From Kryptolebias marmoratus (taxonomy: Eukaryota > Chordata > Actinopteri > Cyprinodontiformes > Rivulidae), in contig NC_051451.1 of the NCBI RefSeq assembly GCF_001649575.2, positions 20,799,187-20,863,186 on the forward strand: a stretch of DNA of 64,000 bases, given 5' to 3'. Position 1 is the stretch's first letter; each line of letters opens with the position of its first letter. This document shows positions 51,897 to 62,700 of the stretch, piece by piece. The position numbers and the translations under genes are program-made. The notes under the pieces were generated by a model. It was given only the letters and a program-made list of their open reading frames with translations. It had not been told where the DNA came from and did no database searches.

Positions 51897-54800
51897 GTAA
51901 TATACTGTATTTGTATTCAGTGAAATACTTGGTCCAGGTTAAAACAAGTTGTTGTTATTTACAAAAAATATAATCTCACTCAGACAGAACCATCCAGTTG
52001 TGATTTTTTTATGCATTTTGTATGATCAGAACAGTTTTTCAGACTCACTGACACAAAGGAATAAAGGAACGTGGAGATAAGATCTGATTCTCTGTAGCTC
52101 CTTTTTTCATTCTGCTCTAAAGGCCACACCTGTGTGCCGGTGGGTAAAGCATGGCATGTTGCACTCAGCACATCCAAGATCGTGCTGTTTGTTAGTCACT
52201 GAGATGGAACAAGAACACACACATGCATAATGCAATCAGAGACAGAGCTCCTGATTAGTCCTCTTGTGATTTTCTGCGTAGCCGCTTGTGTTTTAGATAA
52301 AACTCGAGTGGCGTGCAGTTCCAGCATACCTCTCTGTTCTGAGTTCTGTCTCCCACAACTTCCACCCGCCTTGTCTCATTGCATTTCCTAAGCATTTCTT
52401 TATCAAAGCAGTGCAGAGGTTAATAGGAGCTTGACCAAAAACACAACAAAAGAGAGGTTTACTGCTGTGTTGAAGCCATGCAGAAATGTCCCGCTCTGAG
52501 GTACCTTTCATCTCCCTGTCAGCTGGTACCGCTCCATTGAGACGCTCAGATGCTATCAGCTTCACAGGAGAGTTGTTTATTTACTTGTTTTACTTTATAA
52601 ATGGTGCAGTGACTGATGAAGATAAAAATAAAACCACCCAAGTTGAAGCTGACTGTGTACCTACACGTGCTACACAACAGTGAGTGTGTTCAGCTTCACC
52701 AGAGAGAATCTCTGCTTTTATCTGATTGTTCTCAGCGTGCCAGAACATGTACATGTCATGTAAGCACAAATATTTAAACAGTTTTTCCTTTCTGTATGTT
52801 TGCCGTCTTTATTTTAGAGTTTTCTCCCTCTCTGCCTTTTAATGTAGCAGTATGATATAAAATACATCAAAACACTACAGAAGACGGCTTTAGCTGAGTT
52901 ACTTGACAGTGAGACGTGCCTCATTGTTCAGAAATTTCTTTGCAAGAGACTTTTTGAGAGATTTTAGTCGGAGACAAAAATATTCTTTTACGTTTTGTTA
53001 GAGGCTACTGTCACCATGTTAGCAGCTGATTCTGCAGCTGTAGCAGGCCTCTGGCATCATGGAGGAGCACTGCTCAGTGTGTTGTTTTGTCTCTGTTGTT
53101 TCATTCTGTTAAGGATGACTGCCGAAGTGACCTTTGGGTAAATTACAAAACTGAATGTGAACCTGTCATGCATAATAAATTAGTTAAACAGCACATGCTG
53201 CTTTCAAATACAGAAGCGGTCTAAAACAAATTGCCATGAATGCGGGAAAAGCTGAGCTGCCTCACATGAATTCATGTAAATACAAGGAAAGCATGTGCAA
53301 AGGAGTCCAGATAAAATATCATTTTTGGTCCAGATCCCAGCTGCGGACCATCATCGGTAGAACCCTAAAACACAGCATCTGCAAACCATTGCTTGTTGTT
53401 GTTAGTGGCAGTTTTTTGTTACTTAAGCCTAGGCAAAAGTATAAATTAAGAATTTTTCTGCCATTGTCAAATGGCAGACACTCACTCAATGGACAGCAGG
53501 AGGGACAATTTAGCCAAGACTCTGTCACTACAGGTATATGTTGCACAATGCGGCTTTGGCAAGGTTTTTGTTGAAACAAGCATTATTTCTGTAAATGATT
53601 TCTCTGATTTTTATCCTGGAAGACTTGATTTCCAAATAGGACTTCCAAAAATTGTTTCAAAACTTGTTTTGTGAAATTTCAAGACATTTGTACAACTTCA
53701 TTCTGTTCATTTTAATAAATCTCAAATGCTGTTAAGGCATTTGCATTTCAGGATCTTGTTGTCACAGCAAATGTCTTTTTTTTTTTTCCTGTGCACTTTT
53801 TAAATTTACAGAGATGTTTTTTTTTGTTAAAAAACACAATTCAAGTGTTCCTGAGACCATGACATAAAATCTGAAGCTCCAAGCCACCAGTTGGTTTCAG
53901 CCTTGCCACTTGTGTACAGACATTTTGCAGCAGTGTACTGTATATGTATCATTTTGTGTCAGTTTGTCTTAAAAGTATTGATTAAAGACTCTGCCTTTTG
54001 AAAAAAAAAAAAATCAAGTCATCTTGCTGATCTTTCCAATTCTTTGCTGCCTCTGCACTTTTTGTTGTTGTTGTCAATAAATTCAGAATTAGCAAATCTC
54101 CACATATTTTTAACATGATTTATTTTATTATAAGTCATATTATGAACAAAAATTAAATCAGCTATGACCACTACAGCTAAGAATTTCTGAACCAAATAAA
54201 AGAGAATCTAACAAGAAGGTAAACCGAGTGGAGAACACAGCAGAAGTAAGGCCAGAAGCTTCCTCACCAAAGTAGCCAACTAGCCAAGCTAACTCTTGGC
54301 CAGGCCTTAATCCAACTGGAAACTCTTGCTACACTGGCACATCTACTGTAGCTCATGAAGGAAGCCAGGAGCCCTCAGGAGCTCCAGGACCTGCCTGTTC
54401 TAAGAACTGGAGAGATAAACCGGAAGGTCCTGGCTCGCTCCCAGTCCTCAGAAATGGAAGCTCCAGATTCCCATTGTTGACAGCAGTAAAAGGTGAAAAC
54501 ATTCCCATTCTGAGACTTCCACTTACTTTAAGCCTTCAATAATTCCCACTGCAACTTGAAACTGGTGCTCTGGTTCAAAGATAAGCAGCCTAATTACTCT
54601 CATATTAGGATTAGTTGTTACTTATCATAGCAGAGACTGTGTAAACAGAGAAGGTCAATGTATGCTGCTGGCAGGTGGGCATGTAGGTAGGCCAAAATTA
54701 CCATATTCATTTGCTCATTTAGGGAAAAAAAAGTGTTTCATCTTTAGCTATTTTAAGGGCAAAAAAGGTTTTACTCTGACAAATTCTGAAATACACAGCC

Positions 54801-56066
54801 TTATATACTGTATATTATATTGCATTAGAATATTATTTGCTGGAATGGGGCTTATCAGCATTGTATAAAGTCTCTGTTCTATTTTTAGTTTACAATTAAT
54901 TAGAAATTTGAAAATATTCATATTTTACATGATGGCCTGACACAACTGGAGGCAAGAATGTTCTTAAGAAATTTCTTAAAAATGTAATTAAAAGTTTACT
55001 TCAGTGAAGAAATAATACAGTTGCACCCACTGAGGGTTATAAAAAGTACTCAAATTTACTTATTTTTGAGGTGCTGTAACAGCATAAGACCCGGTGTACC
55101 TGACTGTAGTCAAAGTTTAGAAAAGGCACGGCGTGTCTGCATTGTTAGTATCAACAGAAGCATATCTGAGAATGAATAAGCTGTTCTAATGATGCCGTTT
55201 TAGTTTAGAGCTGTTCATTTAGCAAGACTGGCCATCAGTTTGCAGCAGGCTTTCAGTTCACTTCAGTGGTCCTTAGCTACTACTTTAGTTGTAATTCTTA
55301 GAAGAATGTATACAGGGATTGTTTGAATCTGTGTGCAGAGATGTGGTCTGAAGTGCACAGCTTCACTCCACTGCTGGTTAATGCACAGTAGATGCATTAC
55401 CCATTGCAAAAGTGCTGGATTTACTGCCAGTGCAATCTAAATAAACTGTTCACTTTGAATTTTAGGGTGTTTCCATTTTTGCTCTGACAGCCAACCAAGG
55501 CGTAGCGTCAAGTCTAACTGGGTCCTTTTTTTAAATTAGGAATTATAGCTTCCCAATGGAAATTTTCAAAAAGAAAAAAAAAACAGTTAATCCATTTTAG
55601 CAATTCAATTCATCTAGTCTTGCTTGACATAATTGGTTTAAAAGCATGTTTAAAAAATAACTAATGTACTTATATCAAAATTCAATTACTTTGAATTTGT
55701 ATTATAATACTAAGGAAAAATAAATGACTTGAGTTAGTATTATCTGTCTTATGAGAATTTTGCACAGAGGAGCTGAGGCTAAGTTTTCCTCTTCATGTTA
55801 GAGAGAACAGAGGAGGGTTTCGGTTAAAGCATCCAATCCTATGTTTAAACTCCCATTGATGCATAGTTCTTTGCATGTAATACAGCATAAATTTTTAAAT
55901 GTAATTTTCAAGTAGTAGACTTGAAAGTTTGCATGGTTCTAAAGATTATTTTGTTTCCATTCTGTTTGTGTTTTTATTAAACCTCCAATAGGTCTAATGA
56001 AATTGGATTAAATCTAGATGTACCGTAGTCTTTTCCTTAAACCTCTCCACCTGCGTTTTATTCTAG
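51897..56066 (+). other. golga7b intron 3
   Basis: 4,170-bp GT-AG intron (donor GTAATA, acceptor ...ttattctag). It contains short poly-T and poly-A runs (for example 53777-53788 and 54001-54013) and a run of short open frames at 52293-52683 and 53236-53674 that resemble no known family. No additional exon is supported. Confidence 0.8.
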
Positions 56067-56168
56067 GTCTTGAAGAAGATATCAAACTACATCCAGGAGC
56101 AGAATGAGAAGATCTACGCTCCTAGAGGTCTGCTGCTCACAGACCCCATAGAGAGAGGAATGAGGGTT
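56067..56168 (+). CDS. golga7b: golga7b exon 4
   Basis: Encodes residues 98-131: [20 protein letters not shown] then [14 protein letters not shown]. This matches the conserved C-terminal half of GOLGA7/GOLGA7B ([28 protein letters not shown]). The exon starts after ...ttctag and ends in phase 0 before GTATCCTT. That donor is the consensus 5' splice site of minor-class (U12-type) introns and not of the usual type. Reading straight through would give V-S-F and leave the family alignment. Confidence 0.95.
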
Positions 56169-58014
56169 GTATCCTTCACTTTTCTGCCACTGTACTCCCT
56201 GTGTGCAACAAATAATGGATAAATGTTTGGAAAGGCCAGTGGCAAGTGATTGGTATAATTAGAGCTGTTGCAAACATATAGGTTGCATAAATTAAAGAGA
56301 AATAAAGTCTGTTAGCTTTTAAATGATGCCTTCTGTCGCAATTTTGGTTCCCAGGAGTAAATCTAAAGCAGGGCAAGTTTGAAGATACGCATGCTTAGTC
56401 TTTTAAAAATAACAGCTGAAAAGGAGCCAAAAATTGTGCATGCAGTTGTGGCAGAGTGTTTTTTCTTTTATTACTCCAAAATAATGGTTTGCTTTGTGGT
56501 CTTCTAAACATTTTTAGGTGTTTGTGTGGCTCGTGGTACATTATTTTACAGATGAGCTGTTCTACTTTCAGAGGAGGCCAACAGTATGTCTCTCTCTGAC
56601 AGCTGCAGGGATCACACTTACAGGCGAAAGGAAAAAGAAAATGTGTCCAACAGACCATCACACAGGCCTGGCCCAGGCTGCCATAAAGATCAGGCTTCAC
56701 TTCGAAGGGCCAACTTTGTACCAACACAGTCAGAGCTTTTCTATAAACTATGATCTCTATTTCCAAAGCCTGGATGGAGAGCTCATTATCCAAAACAACA
56801 GATTAGCAAGTGTCACGCTTTAATGTATTAAAATGCATAACAGTTTCAAGTTCTGAAGTCATGTTGACGTTCATATTAGGGCTAATAAGGCTGGATCTGG
56901 AAGTCTGTTTGGGATACAAAGGGGGCTAGTCTTTTCTTGTGTAAGTGAGTCTGCATATCTTGTGCTTTCTTGGCAGTATCATGTTGATTTTATTATGGGC
57001 TGGTCCAAACGTTTTCCATCATCTGAGAAACGATGGCAGAGAATCCAATTTCCAGTTAGGGCTGATCCCCTGCAGCAAACGCTGAGTAGCCTCAGTGCAT
57101 GGAATTACACGTAGCAACTTGGACACTGAGAAAATGGTTGTCACGCAAAACTTTTTTCCTCACGCAAAAAGGAGAAATCTCTAAATGCGCTTCATATAAA
57201 TTCCACAATATAATGTTTACTTGAACTGGAAGAAAAATGTTTTGAGTTTAAGTTGTTTTAGAAGGTGAAAATTCACTTTTGGTAAGGCTTAGTTCTGACG
57301 AGTTGGCAAATATGGACACAACCATACTTTCAGTAAAAAGAAATGCAAAGAATATCTCTTCAAATATAAATGGCAAGGACTGTGTTTGCTAAACTGAAAA
57401 TATTCTATTCTTGTACTAAAACTTTTCTTTCAGCCAAACATGAAGGTGGGAGTATAATGATTCAAGTTTTTTATGGTGCATTTAGATCAGTAAGACTTGC
57501 AATCATTGGTGAAACAATGATTTTTTAAATTATTTCAACAGATTCTAAAGAAAAAGGTCAGAACTGAATCCGAAGAGTGAATGGGAAAACAGCAAGACTG
57601 AGTTTAAAAGTTATTATGAAGAGGAAATAAAGAAAATTATGATGAAAAAATTGGAACTCAAAGTCTTGACCTCATACAACAGAAAATTGGTGGAATGATC
57701 TGAAGAAAGCATTCAACATCCCAGACATGAAGCTGTTCTGTGCAGAGAAATATGTTGGAAAACAATCTTACAAGCTAATGTGCAAGATTGATCTACAACA
57801 ACCTGAATATTTATCTGTGGTTATATTTCCACAAGAGGGTAGCACAACATACTGTAAGTTTTACATTCCTGTACCATCCAAATATTTGTAAGGTTGGCTC
57901 ATATCAAAAGTTATCTAATGTTGTGTCCAGTCAAACATGAGCAGACAGTTTTATGCTGAAAAAATCCACAACCTTCTTCATTTCTTTGTTCCTTGACATC
58001 CACCGTGTCCTCAG
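56169..58014 (+). other. golga7b: golga7b intron 4: predicted U12-type intron
   Basis: 1,846-bp intron with donor GTATCCTT (56169-56176), a branch site TTCCTTGAC (57989-57997) and acceptor ...gtcctcag (AG at 58013-58014). The branch adenosine at 57996 is 18 nt from the final G. Donor and branch site both match the minor-spliceosome consensus (RTATCCTT and TTCCTTRAC). The other three introns have ordinary U2-type donors. The intron also contains a probable Tc1-like transposon remnant at about 57430-57860. Confidence 0.85.
57430..57860 (+). mobile_element. Probable remnant of a Tc1-like DNA transposon
   Basis: The segment is reminiscent of decayed Tc1/mariner transposase sequence: 'cagccaaacatgaaggtgggagtataatg' near 57433 recalls the KHGGGSVM region, and 'gacctcata-caacagaaaattggtggaatgatctgaag' near 57669 recalls the DLN-IENLW-DLK region. 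Further pieces follow in 'ctgttctgtgcagag' and 'aagctaatgtgcaagattgatctacaacaacc'. Frames are broken by several stops and shifts. No terminal inverted repeats were located. The class assignment is tentative. Confidence 0.4.
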
Positions 58015-58098
58015 CTGGAGGTCAGCGTGTTTGAGGACCGGGGCTCATCCGGCTCCACTCCCAGCAGCAGCATGTCATCATGCAGCAGTGCTCGATGA
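58015..58098 (+). CDS. golga7b: golga7b exon 5: C-terminal tail
   Basis: Encodes residues 132-158, starting LEVSVFEDRGSSGSTPSSSM and ending SSCSSAR, with stop TGA at 58096-58098. It continues ...GMRV from exon 4 to give RV-LEVSVFEDR, aligned with RVIEISIYEDR in the human protein. The tail is Ser-rich with one cysteine (Cys154). It is shorter than the long Ser/Gly-rich tail of human GOLGA7B (about 167 residues in total) and longer than that of GOLGA7. Residual uncertainty concerns only whether an alternative downstream 3' exon exists. Confidence 0.92.
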   Translation: MEVSVFEDRGSSGSTPSSSMSSCSSAR

Positions 58099-59100
58099 CT
58101 GGAGGGGCAGCGCCAGGCTTACGGGTACCACCACAGGGGCAGCGGGACGCTTACCAATATCCGCATGCTGAAACATGAGAGCACCAGGTTTTAGGCCAAA
58201 TTTAAAGAAAAAGGCAAGGAGATGATCTACAGCATTCACACGCCTCCTGCTGGGGCCTTCAACATACCACCTTCAACGGATGAGATGGCTTTTCTAAACC
58301 TGGATAAGATAATAAACACAAAATCTAAACATCAGTATGACATACAAAGCAGTAGGTTTCAAAATCTGTCTTTTTTTTTGTTTGTTTCTCCATTCACCTC
58401 TTCTCATCTTATTACATCACATCAGTTTCCATCAGTCACACATCTAATTCAGCAGGCTCACCTTTGATCAGAATGGAAGTCAATATGCTTTTATTTTATG
58501 ATATGTTTCTGCTGATTTACAAGCAGTTTATTCTGAAGTCTCAGCAGCAACCCTGACATCCAAAAAGAGAATATCTTCCAGCCTCCCAGGACACACGGTG
58601 TTCCCTATTCTTGCTGAATGACTGCATGTGTGTCAGGTGGTTCAGGTCAAGCTGCTCTGAATGGTGGCAAATTGGGCCTACTGGGGGACTGCACACCATT
58701 CACAGGCATTAGGCATGCACATCAAACAGCTAACAGAGAGCACATTGAATTATTTATCTTTCTTATTCTCTGAAGTGGATATAAAGAAATCCACATCACA
58801 GCTGTAGGTCACACACACGCACAGATTCATACAAATGCACACAACCGTGCCAAAGCATGCTATGGAAGGGACATGTGAGCATGTGTGCTGAAAGACACAC
58901 CTGTAGCTATAATGGACATGCTTCCCTGCACACGTTTGGATTATTTTGGATTTGGAGCCAGAAAATATTTTGTATGTGGTCTCAGCTCATTGGGAACACA
59001 AGCAAATCCAGGTCCCTGTGCTCGTTTCCTCTGTATATGGGCTTTTGTATCTTGTGGTATGTGTGTGGCAGTGCAATTAGTTCCAGTTTAATGTGAGATA
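58099..59100 (+). other. 3'UTR or 3' flank of golga7b
   Basis: Follows the golga7b stop codon. AATAAA at 58311-58316 is a possible early polyadenylation signal. Short overlapping frames at 58857-59096 occur in two frames at once and are not credible genes. No other element is recognised. Confidence 0.5.
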
Positions 59101-59101
59101 A

Positions 59102-59350
59102 AAAGCTTGCAAATCTTCAAGATGTCATAAGTCGGTGCCCCCGAAAAGACGTATTGTATTTACTCCTGAGGAAGCTGAAAGAGTGTGGGCTGTTTTCGCT
59201 AAGGCAAGAAAATATATGGTTGTTTGTGAGAGAGAGGAGCTTTTGTTAGAGTGTAAAAACCTGCAGGAGATTCGGCCCACACAAAGTAGAAGACCTAAAC
59301 CTCTTATAAGCTGTTTTCATGGTTGTCATGTTGATGCAGATTGTCTTTAA
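59102..59350 (+). other. Unidentified open frame, 83 codons including stop
   Basis: The frame is open from after TAA at 59099 to the TAA at 59348. From a GTG at 59135 it reads VPPKRRIVFTPEEAERVWAV, then a charged stretch with EREELLLECKNLQEIRP and a basic, proline-containing segment, ending CFHGCHVDADCL. There is no ATG near the front, so if coding it would have to be a spliced terminal exon. 'cttcaag' just before 59121 is a poor acceptor candidate. The composition looks more protein-like than neighbouring frames, but I recognise no family. It could equally be a relic of a mobile element. Confidence 0.25.
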
Positions 59351-59366
59351 AATATACAGAAACAAC

Positions 59367-59372
59367 AATAAA
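59367..59372 (+). terminator. Candidate polyadenylation signal AATAAA
   Basis: AATAAA followed after about 20 nt by a GU-rich stretch ('tctggtgtgtattg', about 59390-59403), the usual arrangement of a working poly(A) site. It would give golga7b a 3'UTR of about 1.3 kb. Other AATAAA signals lie both upstream (58311) and further downstream, so use of this one is only a possibility. Confidence 0.4.
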
Positions 59373-59544
59373 AGAGGCAAATATAGACATCTGGTGTGTA
59401 TTGCACTGGACTGGAACACATTAGGACATAAAGATATTTTGCAGATAAAATTTTACAGGGAATGAAATTTGCTGCTGTTTCAGGCAACAACAAAAAAATA
59501 CCACTGACTATAGAAAAGATAAGGTTTTAAAACAAACAGCAACT

Positions 59545-59750
59545 GCACGGCTGTCATCCTCCAATGAGAGAGTTAGAGGTTCGATTCCTGGCAGCGGTCA
59601 CATGTTGAAGTGTCCCTGGGCAAGGTACTGAATCCCTCAGTGTTTAAACCACTGATTCTATTCTACAGAATGATTTATTCAGATTAGCTTTGTAGAGATG
59701 CATGTAGTAGAGATGGATTAATGAGGGCACTATATAAAGACACCTTGTTT
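59545..59750 (+). mobile_element. tRNA-derived SINE with LINE-like tail
   Basis: A clear B box GGTTCGATTCC at 59578-59588 is followed by 'cacatgttgaagtgtccctgggcaaggtactgaatcc' (interrupted here for length: 'cacatgttgaagtgtccc' then 'tgggcaaggtactgaatcc'), a body shared by many teleost SINEs. It ends in 'gggcactatataaagac' near 59735, the same 3' module as the LINE tail at about 43070. The A box is decayed. The element lies downstream of golga7b in the same orientation. Confidence 0.75.
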
Positions 59751-62700
59751 ACAGTCTGTATTTTTCATGTCTTTCTCGTCAGTTTTAGTTGTTTCAAATT
59801 TCAGTTCTGTGCATTTTTGGTTTGTATATTTACCCATAACATCACCTAATCCGCTCTACAAGCAAAGAAGCCCTTTTTTGTTCTCTTTACCCATTAATTA
59901 TGAGCAGACGCTGCCATGCTTGGCCTTAAAAGCTAAATTAGTCATTGCTGAACTGTTGCTTTCTTCTTTCCTACAGATAGTTTGATTTCAGTATTTCCAC
60001 ATCAGCTGGATCAATGGAGACATTTTACCACAGCAGTTGAGTTTAGCTGTAGTTGTGTTCGGCCTCCTGTCCTTTTTTTTTGATGCCTTCATGTTTCATC
60101 CCAGTGGAAATGGATATCCAACCTGGGGCTGATAGACTGAGCTTTTTAAAATGACTTAACACTGCCAATAAGAACATAAAGGAGCTCACTGGACAGTGTA
60201 TAAAGGAAAAAAAAGAAATATAAATGACTTGTACAGGGAATGAATGGACTCTATGTGCGTGTTTATTTAAACTTATTTGTTGAATGTTAAAAAAGTTGAT
60301 TTATATCATTATTCTCAGTCAACATTGTTTCATGATTCTAGATCCTCTTTAACATCGAGAGATGACCAGAGATTTTGGTCATTTTGTGAAGTTTTATTTC
60401 GTCTAAAATCTTTTTTTCAAATGTCAATGTAGCTTTGGATAATGATAATAGAAATGATGATAACGACAAATGGGTTGATAATGATGATGATCCTCAGGGG
60501 AAAATTTTTAATGAAATGTTTCAATTAATGCATTAGGTTATTTATTTATTTTGGTTTATGAATCTCTCAGGATAATATTTCTTGCAATCCCTCATTTTGG
60601 ATGACTAAATGATTACAAATCCATTTGCATTATGTAATTTGTGTTTGATGTTAACTGATAAACGTTAATATATAATAATCTCTACAACAATATTTTAATC
60701 AGTAAATAATAGCTTTTACAAAAATCTGAATACGTCTTCTAAAATTATATATGTATATAAAATAGTGTTGCATACCATTTTTCCCCTTTCAGAACAGGTT
60801 TTATTAATCATCTAAAGGAGTGAAAACTCTCATGAGATGTTACACTGAGATATAAGAGAACAGATTTCTTTTCTTTTTTTTCAGTCATGCTATTTATTTT
60901 TATTTTTTACCAAACAAATGACTTTGGAAGAGAAGGTGATTAATTTTGTGTGAAATGTTTGTAGAGTTTAATTAATATCATACATTTTTGATATTTGTAC
61001 TGTGCTGTATTTGAAATGCACCAAACAATCCTGAGTGAGAACATGCCGTATGTTTGAGAAGCTGTGAGTGCGATCATTCAGCAGTTACTGCAGTGTCTTC
61101 CTCACCATATAAAAGATGAAATGTGCAATACGTTACCTTCCTCACTGTCTTGCTTTGAGGTTTGGGTTGTTTTCTCCACTGTATTACACTGATGGTTTAT
61201 ACTGCATGATGTGTTTAAACTTAGATGCAAATGATATACAACCCTTGTTTTACATCTTGATGTCATGGGTTCACCTTTGATCATTAACATAATAATTAAA
61301 AATCAGTTTATGTACATAAACTCAGTCTGTGTTGTGTCTTTGGGTTGGGGTTACATATACATTTCTCAGAATATCCACTAAAACAGTAAAACTCACAGTG
61401 AGACCAACTTATGTCACTTGGCAGTCAAATCTTCAAGGCTTCTGTACTGAAAAGTACACTTTTTGAGTTCATGCGCCTCAATTACTTTTCTTTATTTATT
61501 GGCTCTTTAGGGACAACTCTGAACACAATGTGACTCTGAAAGTGAAAATGTCAGTGTACCCTCTACTGAACCGCACTGAGAAAATATTTTAACTAGCTCT
61601 ATTGAGGACCATCAATAAGGGAGTTGACAGTCCTCAAAACATTATGGGTGTGTGTAGATGAGGTTTACAGTACATCCATCACAGCCTCCTTTTAAGTCCA
61701 AAACTTAGTGATAATGTTCTGGCTCAGATACTGAACCTGAGTGAAGATCACAGGAGTGCAGACAGGGAAGGAGTGGTGAGAAGGAGCTGATATTTTCTCA
61801 AAGACGTCAAAAGGACTGAAAAACACCTGAGGTCAAAGGTCACTTTCTCTCTAAAGAAAAAAAAAGCTCACCTTTTGCTGGAATGTTGGTATTAAAATCC
61901 AAGTTTTAAAATTTACTGTTGTTTGGCTGGAGAGCACAGTTACTCTCTGTTCTTCCACAAATCTCTGTTTTTTTATTGCTTGTTGGCTCAACAGAAAAGA
62001 AGTGGTCTGCTTAGTCTTATCCTCGATTTGCTTTTCTTTGTTTTCTGAAAAGAAAAGTCACATTTTGAAACTGATATCAAGGCATATTCTTAAACATGTC
62101 AGAAAATCTGTTAACAACTGGTGACTGTATTTTGGCTGGCAGCTGGTAAATGGGGTATAACTGTAAACCTTCAATTTATGTGCTTGCATAGAAAGAGATA
62201 AATAGAAGACTATAATCTCACTTTAACACAAGTGTTTGACTAAATTCACACATATTTGCTTATTTATTTAAGAAAAACCTGACATAACACCAATTCTGCA
62301 AGAGACAGTTTGGATCCCCTGTGGCAATAAAAACTACATAAATTTACTGAGTTAAAAAGTGATGAGACAAACAAAAGATTTCAGTGCTTCTTTTGATTTC
62401 AAAATGTAAAAAATGTTTATATAAAGTTCAAGCCAAAGACACTTTTTGGTATGTTATTTGAAGATGTGTGAATGTTGTATCATATTTTGAAATTTTTCCA
62501 TAAAACCTGAAGACTGAGATGTTTTGGAAGTCAGGACAGAGGAAAATTAAAAAGGAACGGCTCTTCAGCTGCACTCAATTTATTGTAATTTGACTCATTT
62601 AAGATAATTTGTTTTATCTGCTATACCAGTGCCCTGTCTGTTGGCTTTGAAGATTGCTTCAGTTTATTTAACATCAGTGTGATTGACAGTTGTTCTGTTC

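Noticed and set aside
52293..52683. Possible extra golga7b exon or antisense gene
   Set aside because: Frames are open on both strands over the same bases, and inserting either would break the well-conserved join between exons 3 and 4.
59545..59750. tRNA gene
   Set aside because: Only the B box is intact; the downstream body and tail are those of a SINE.
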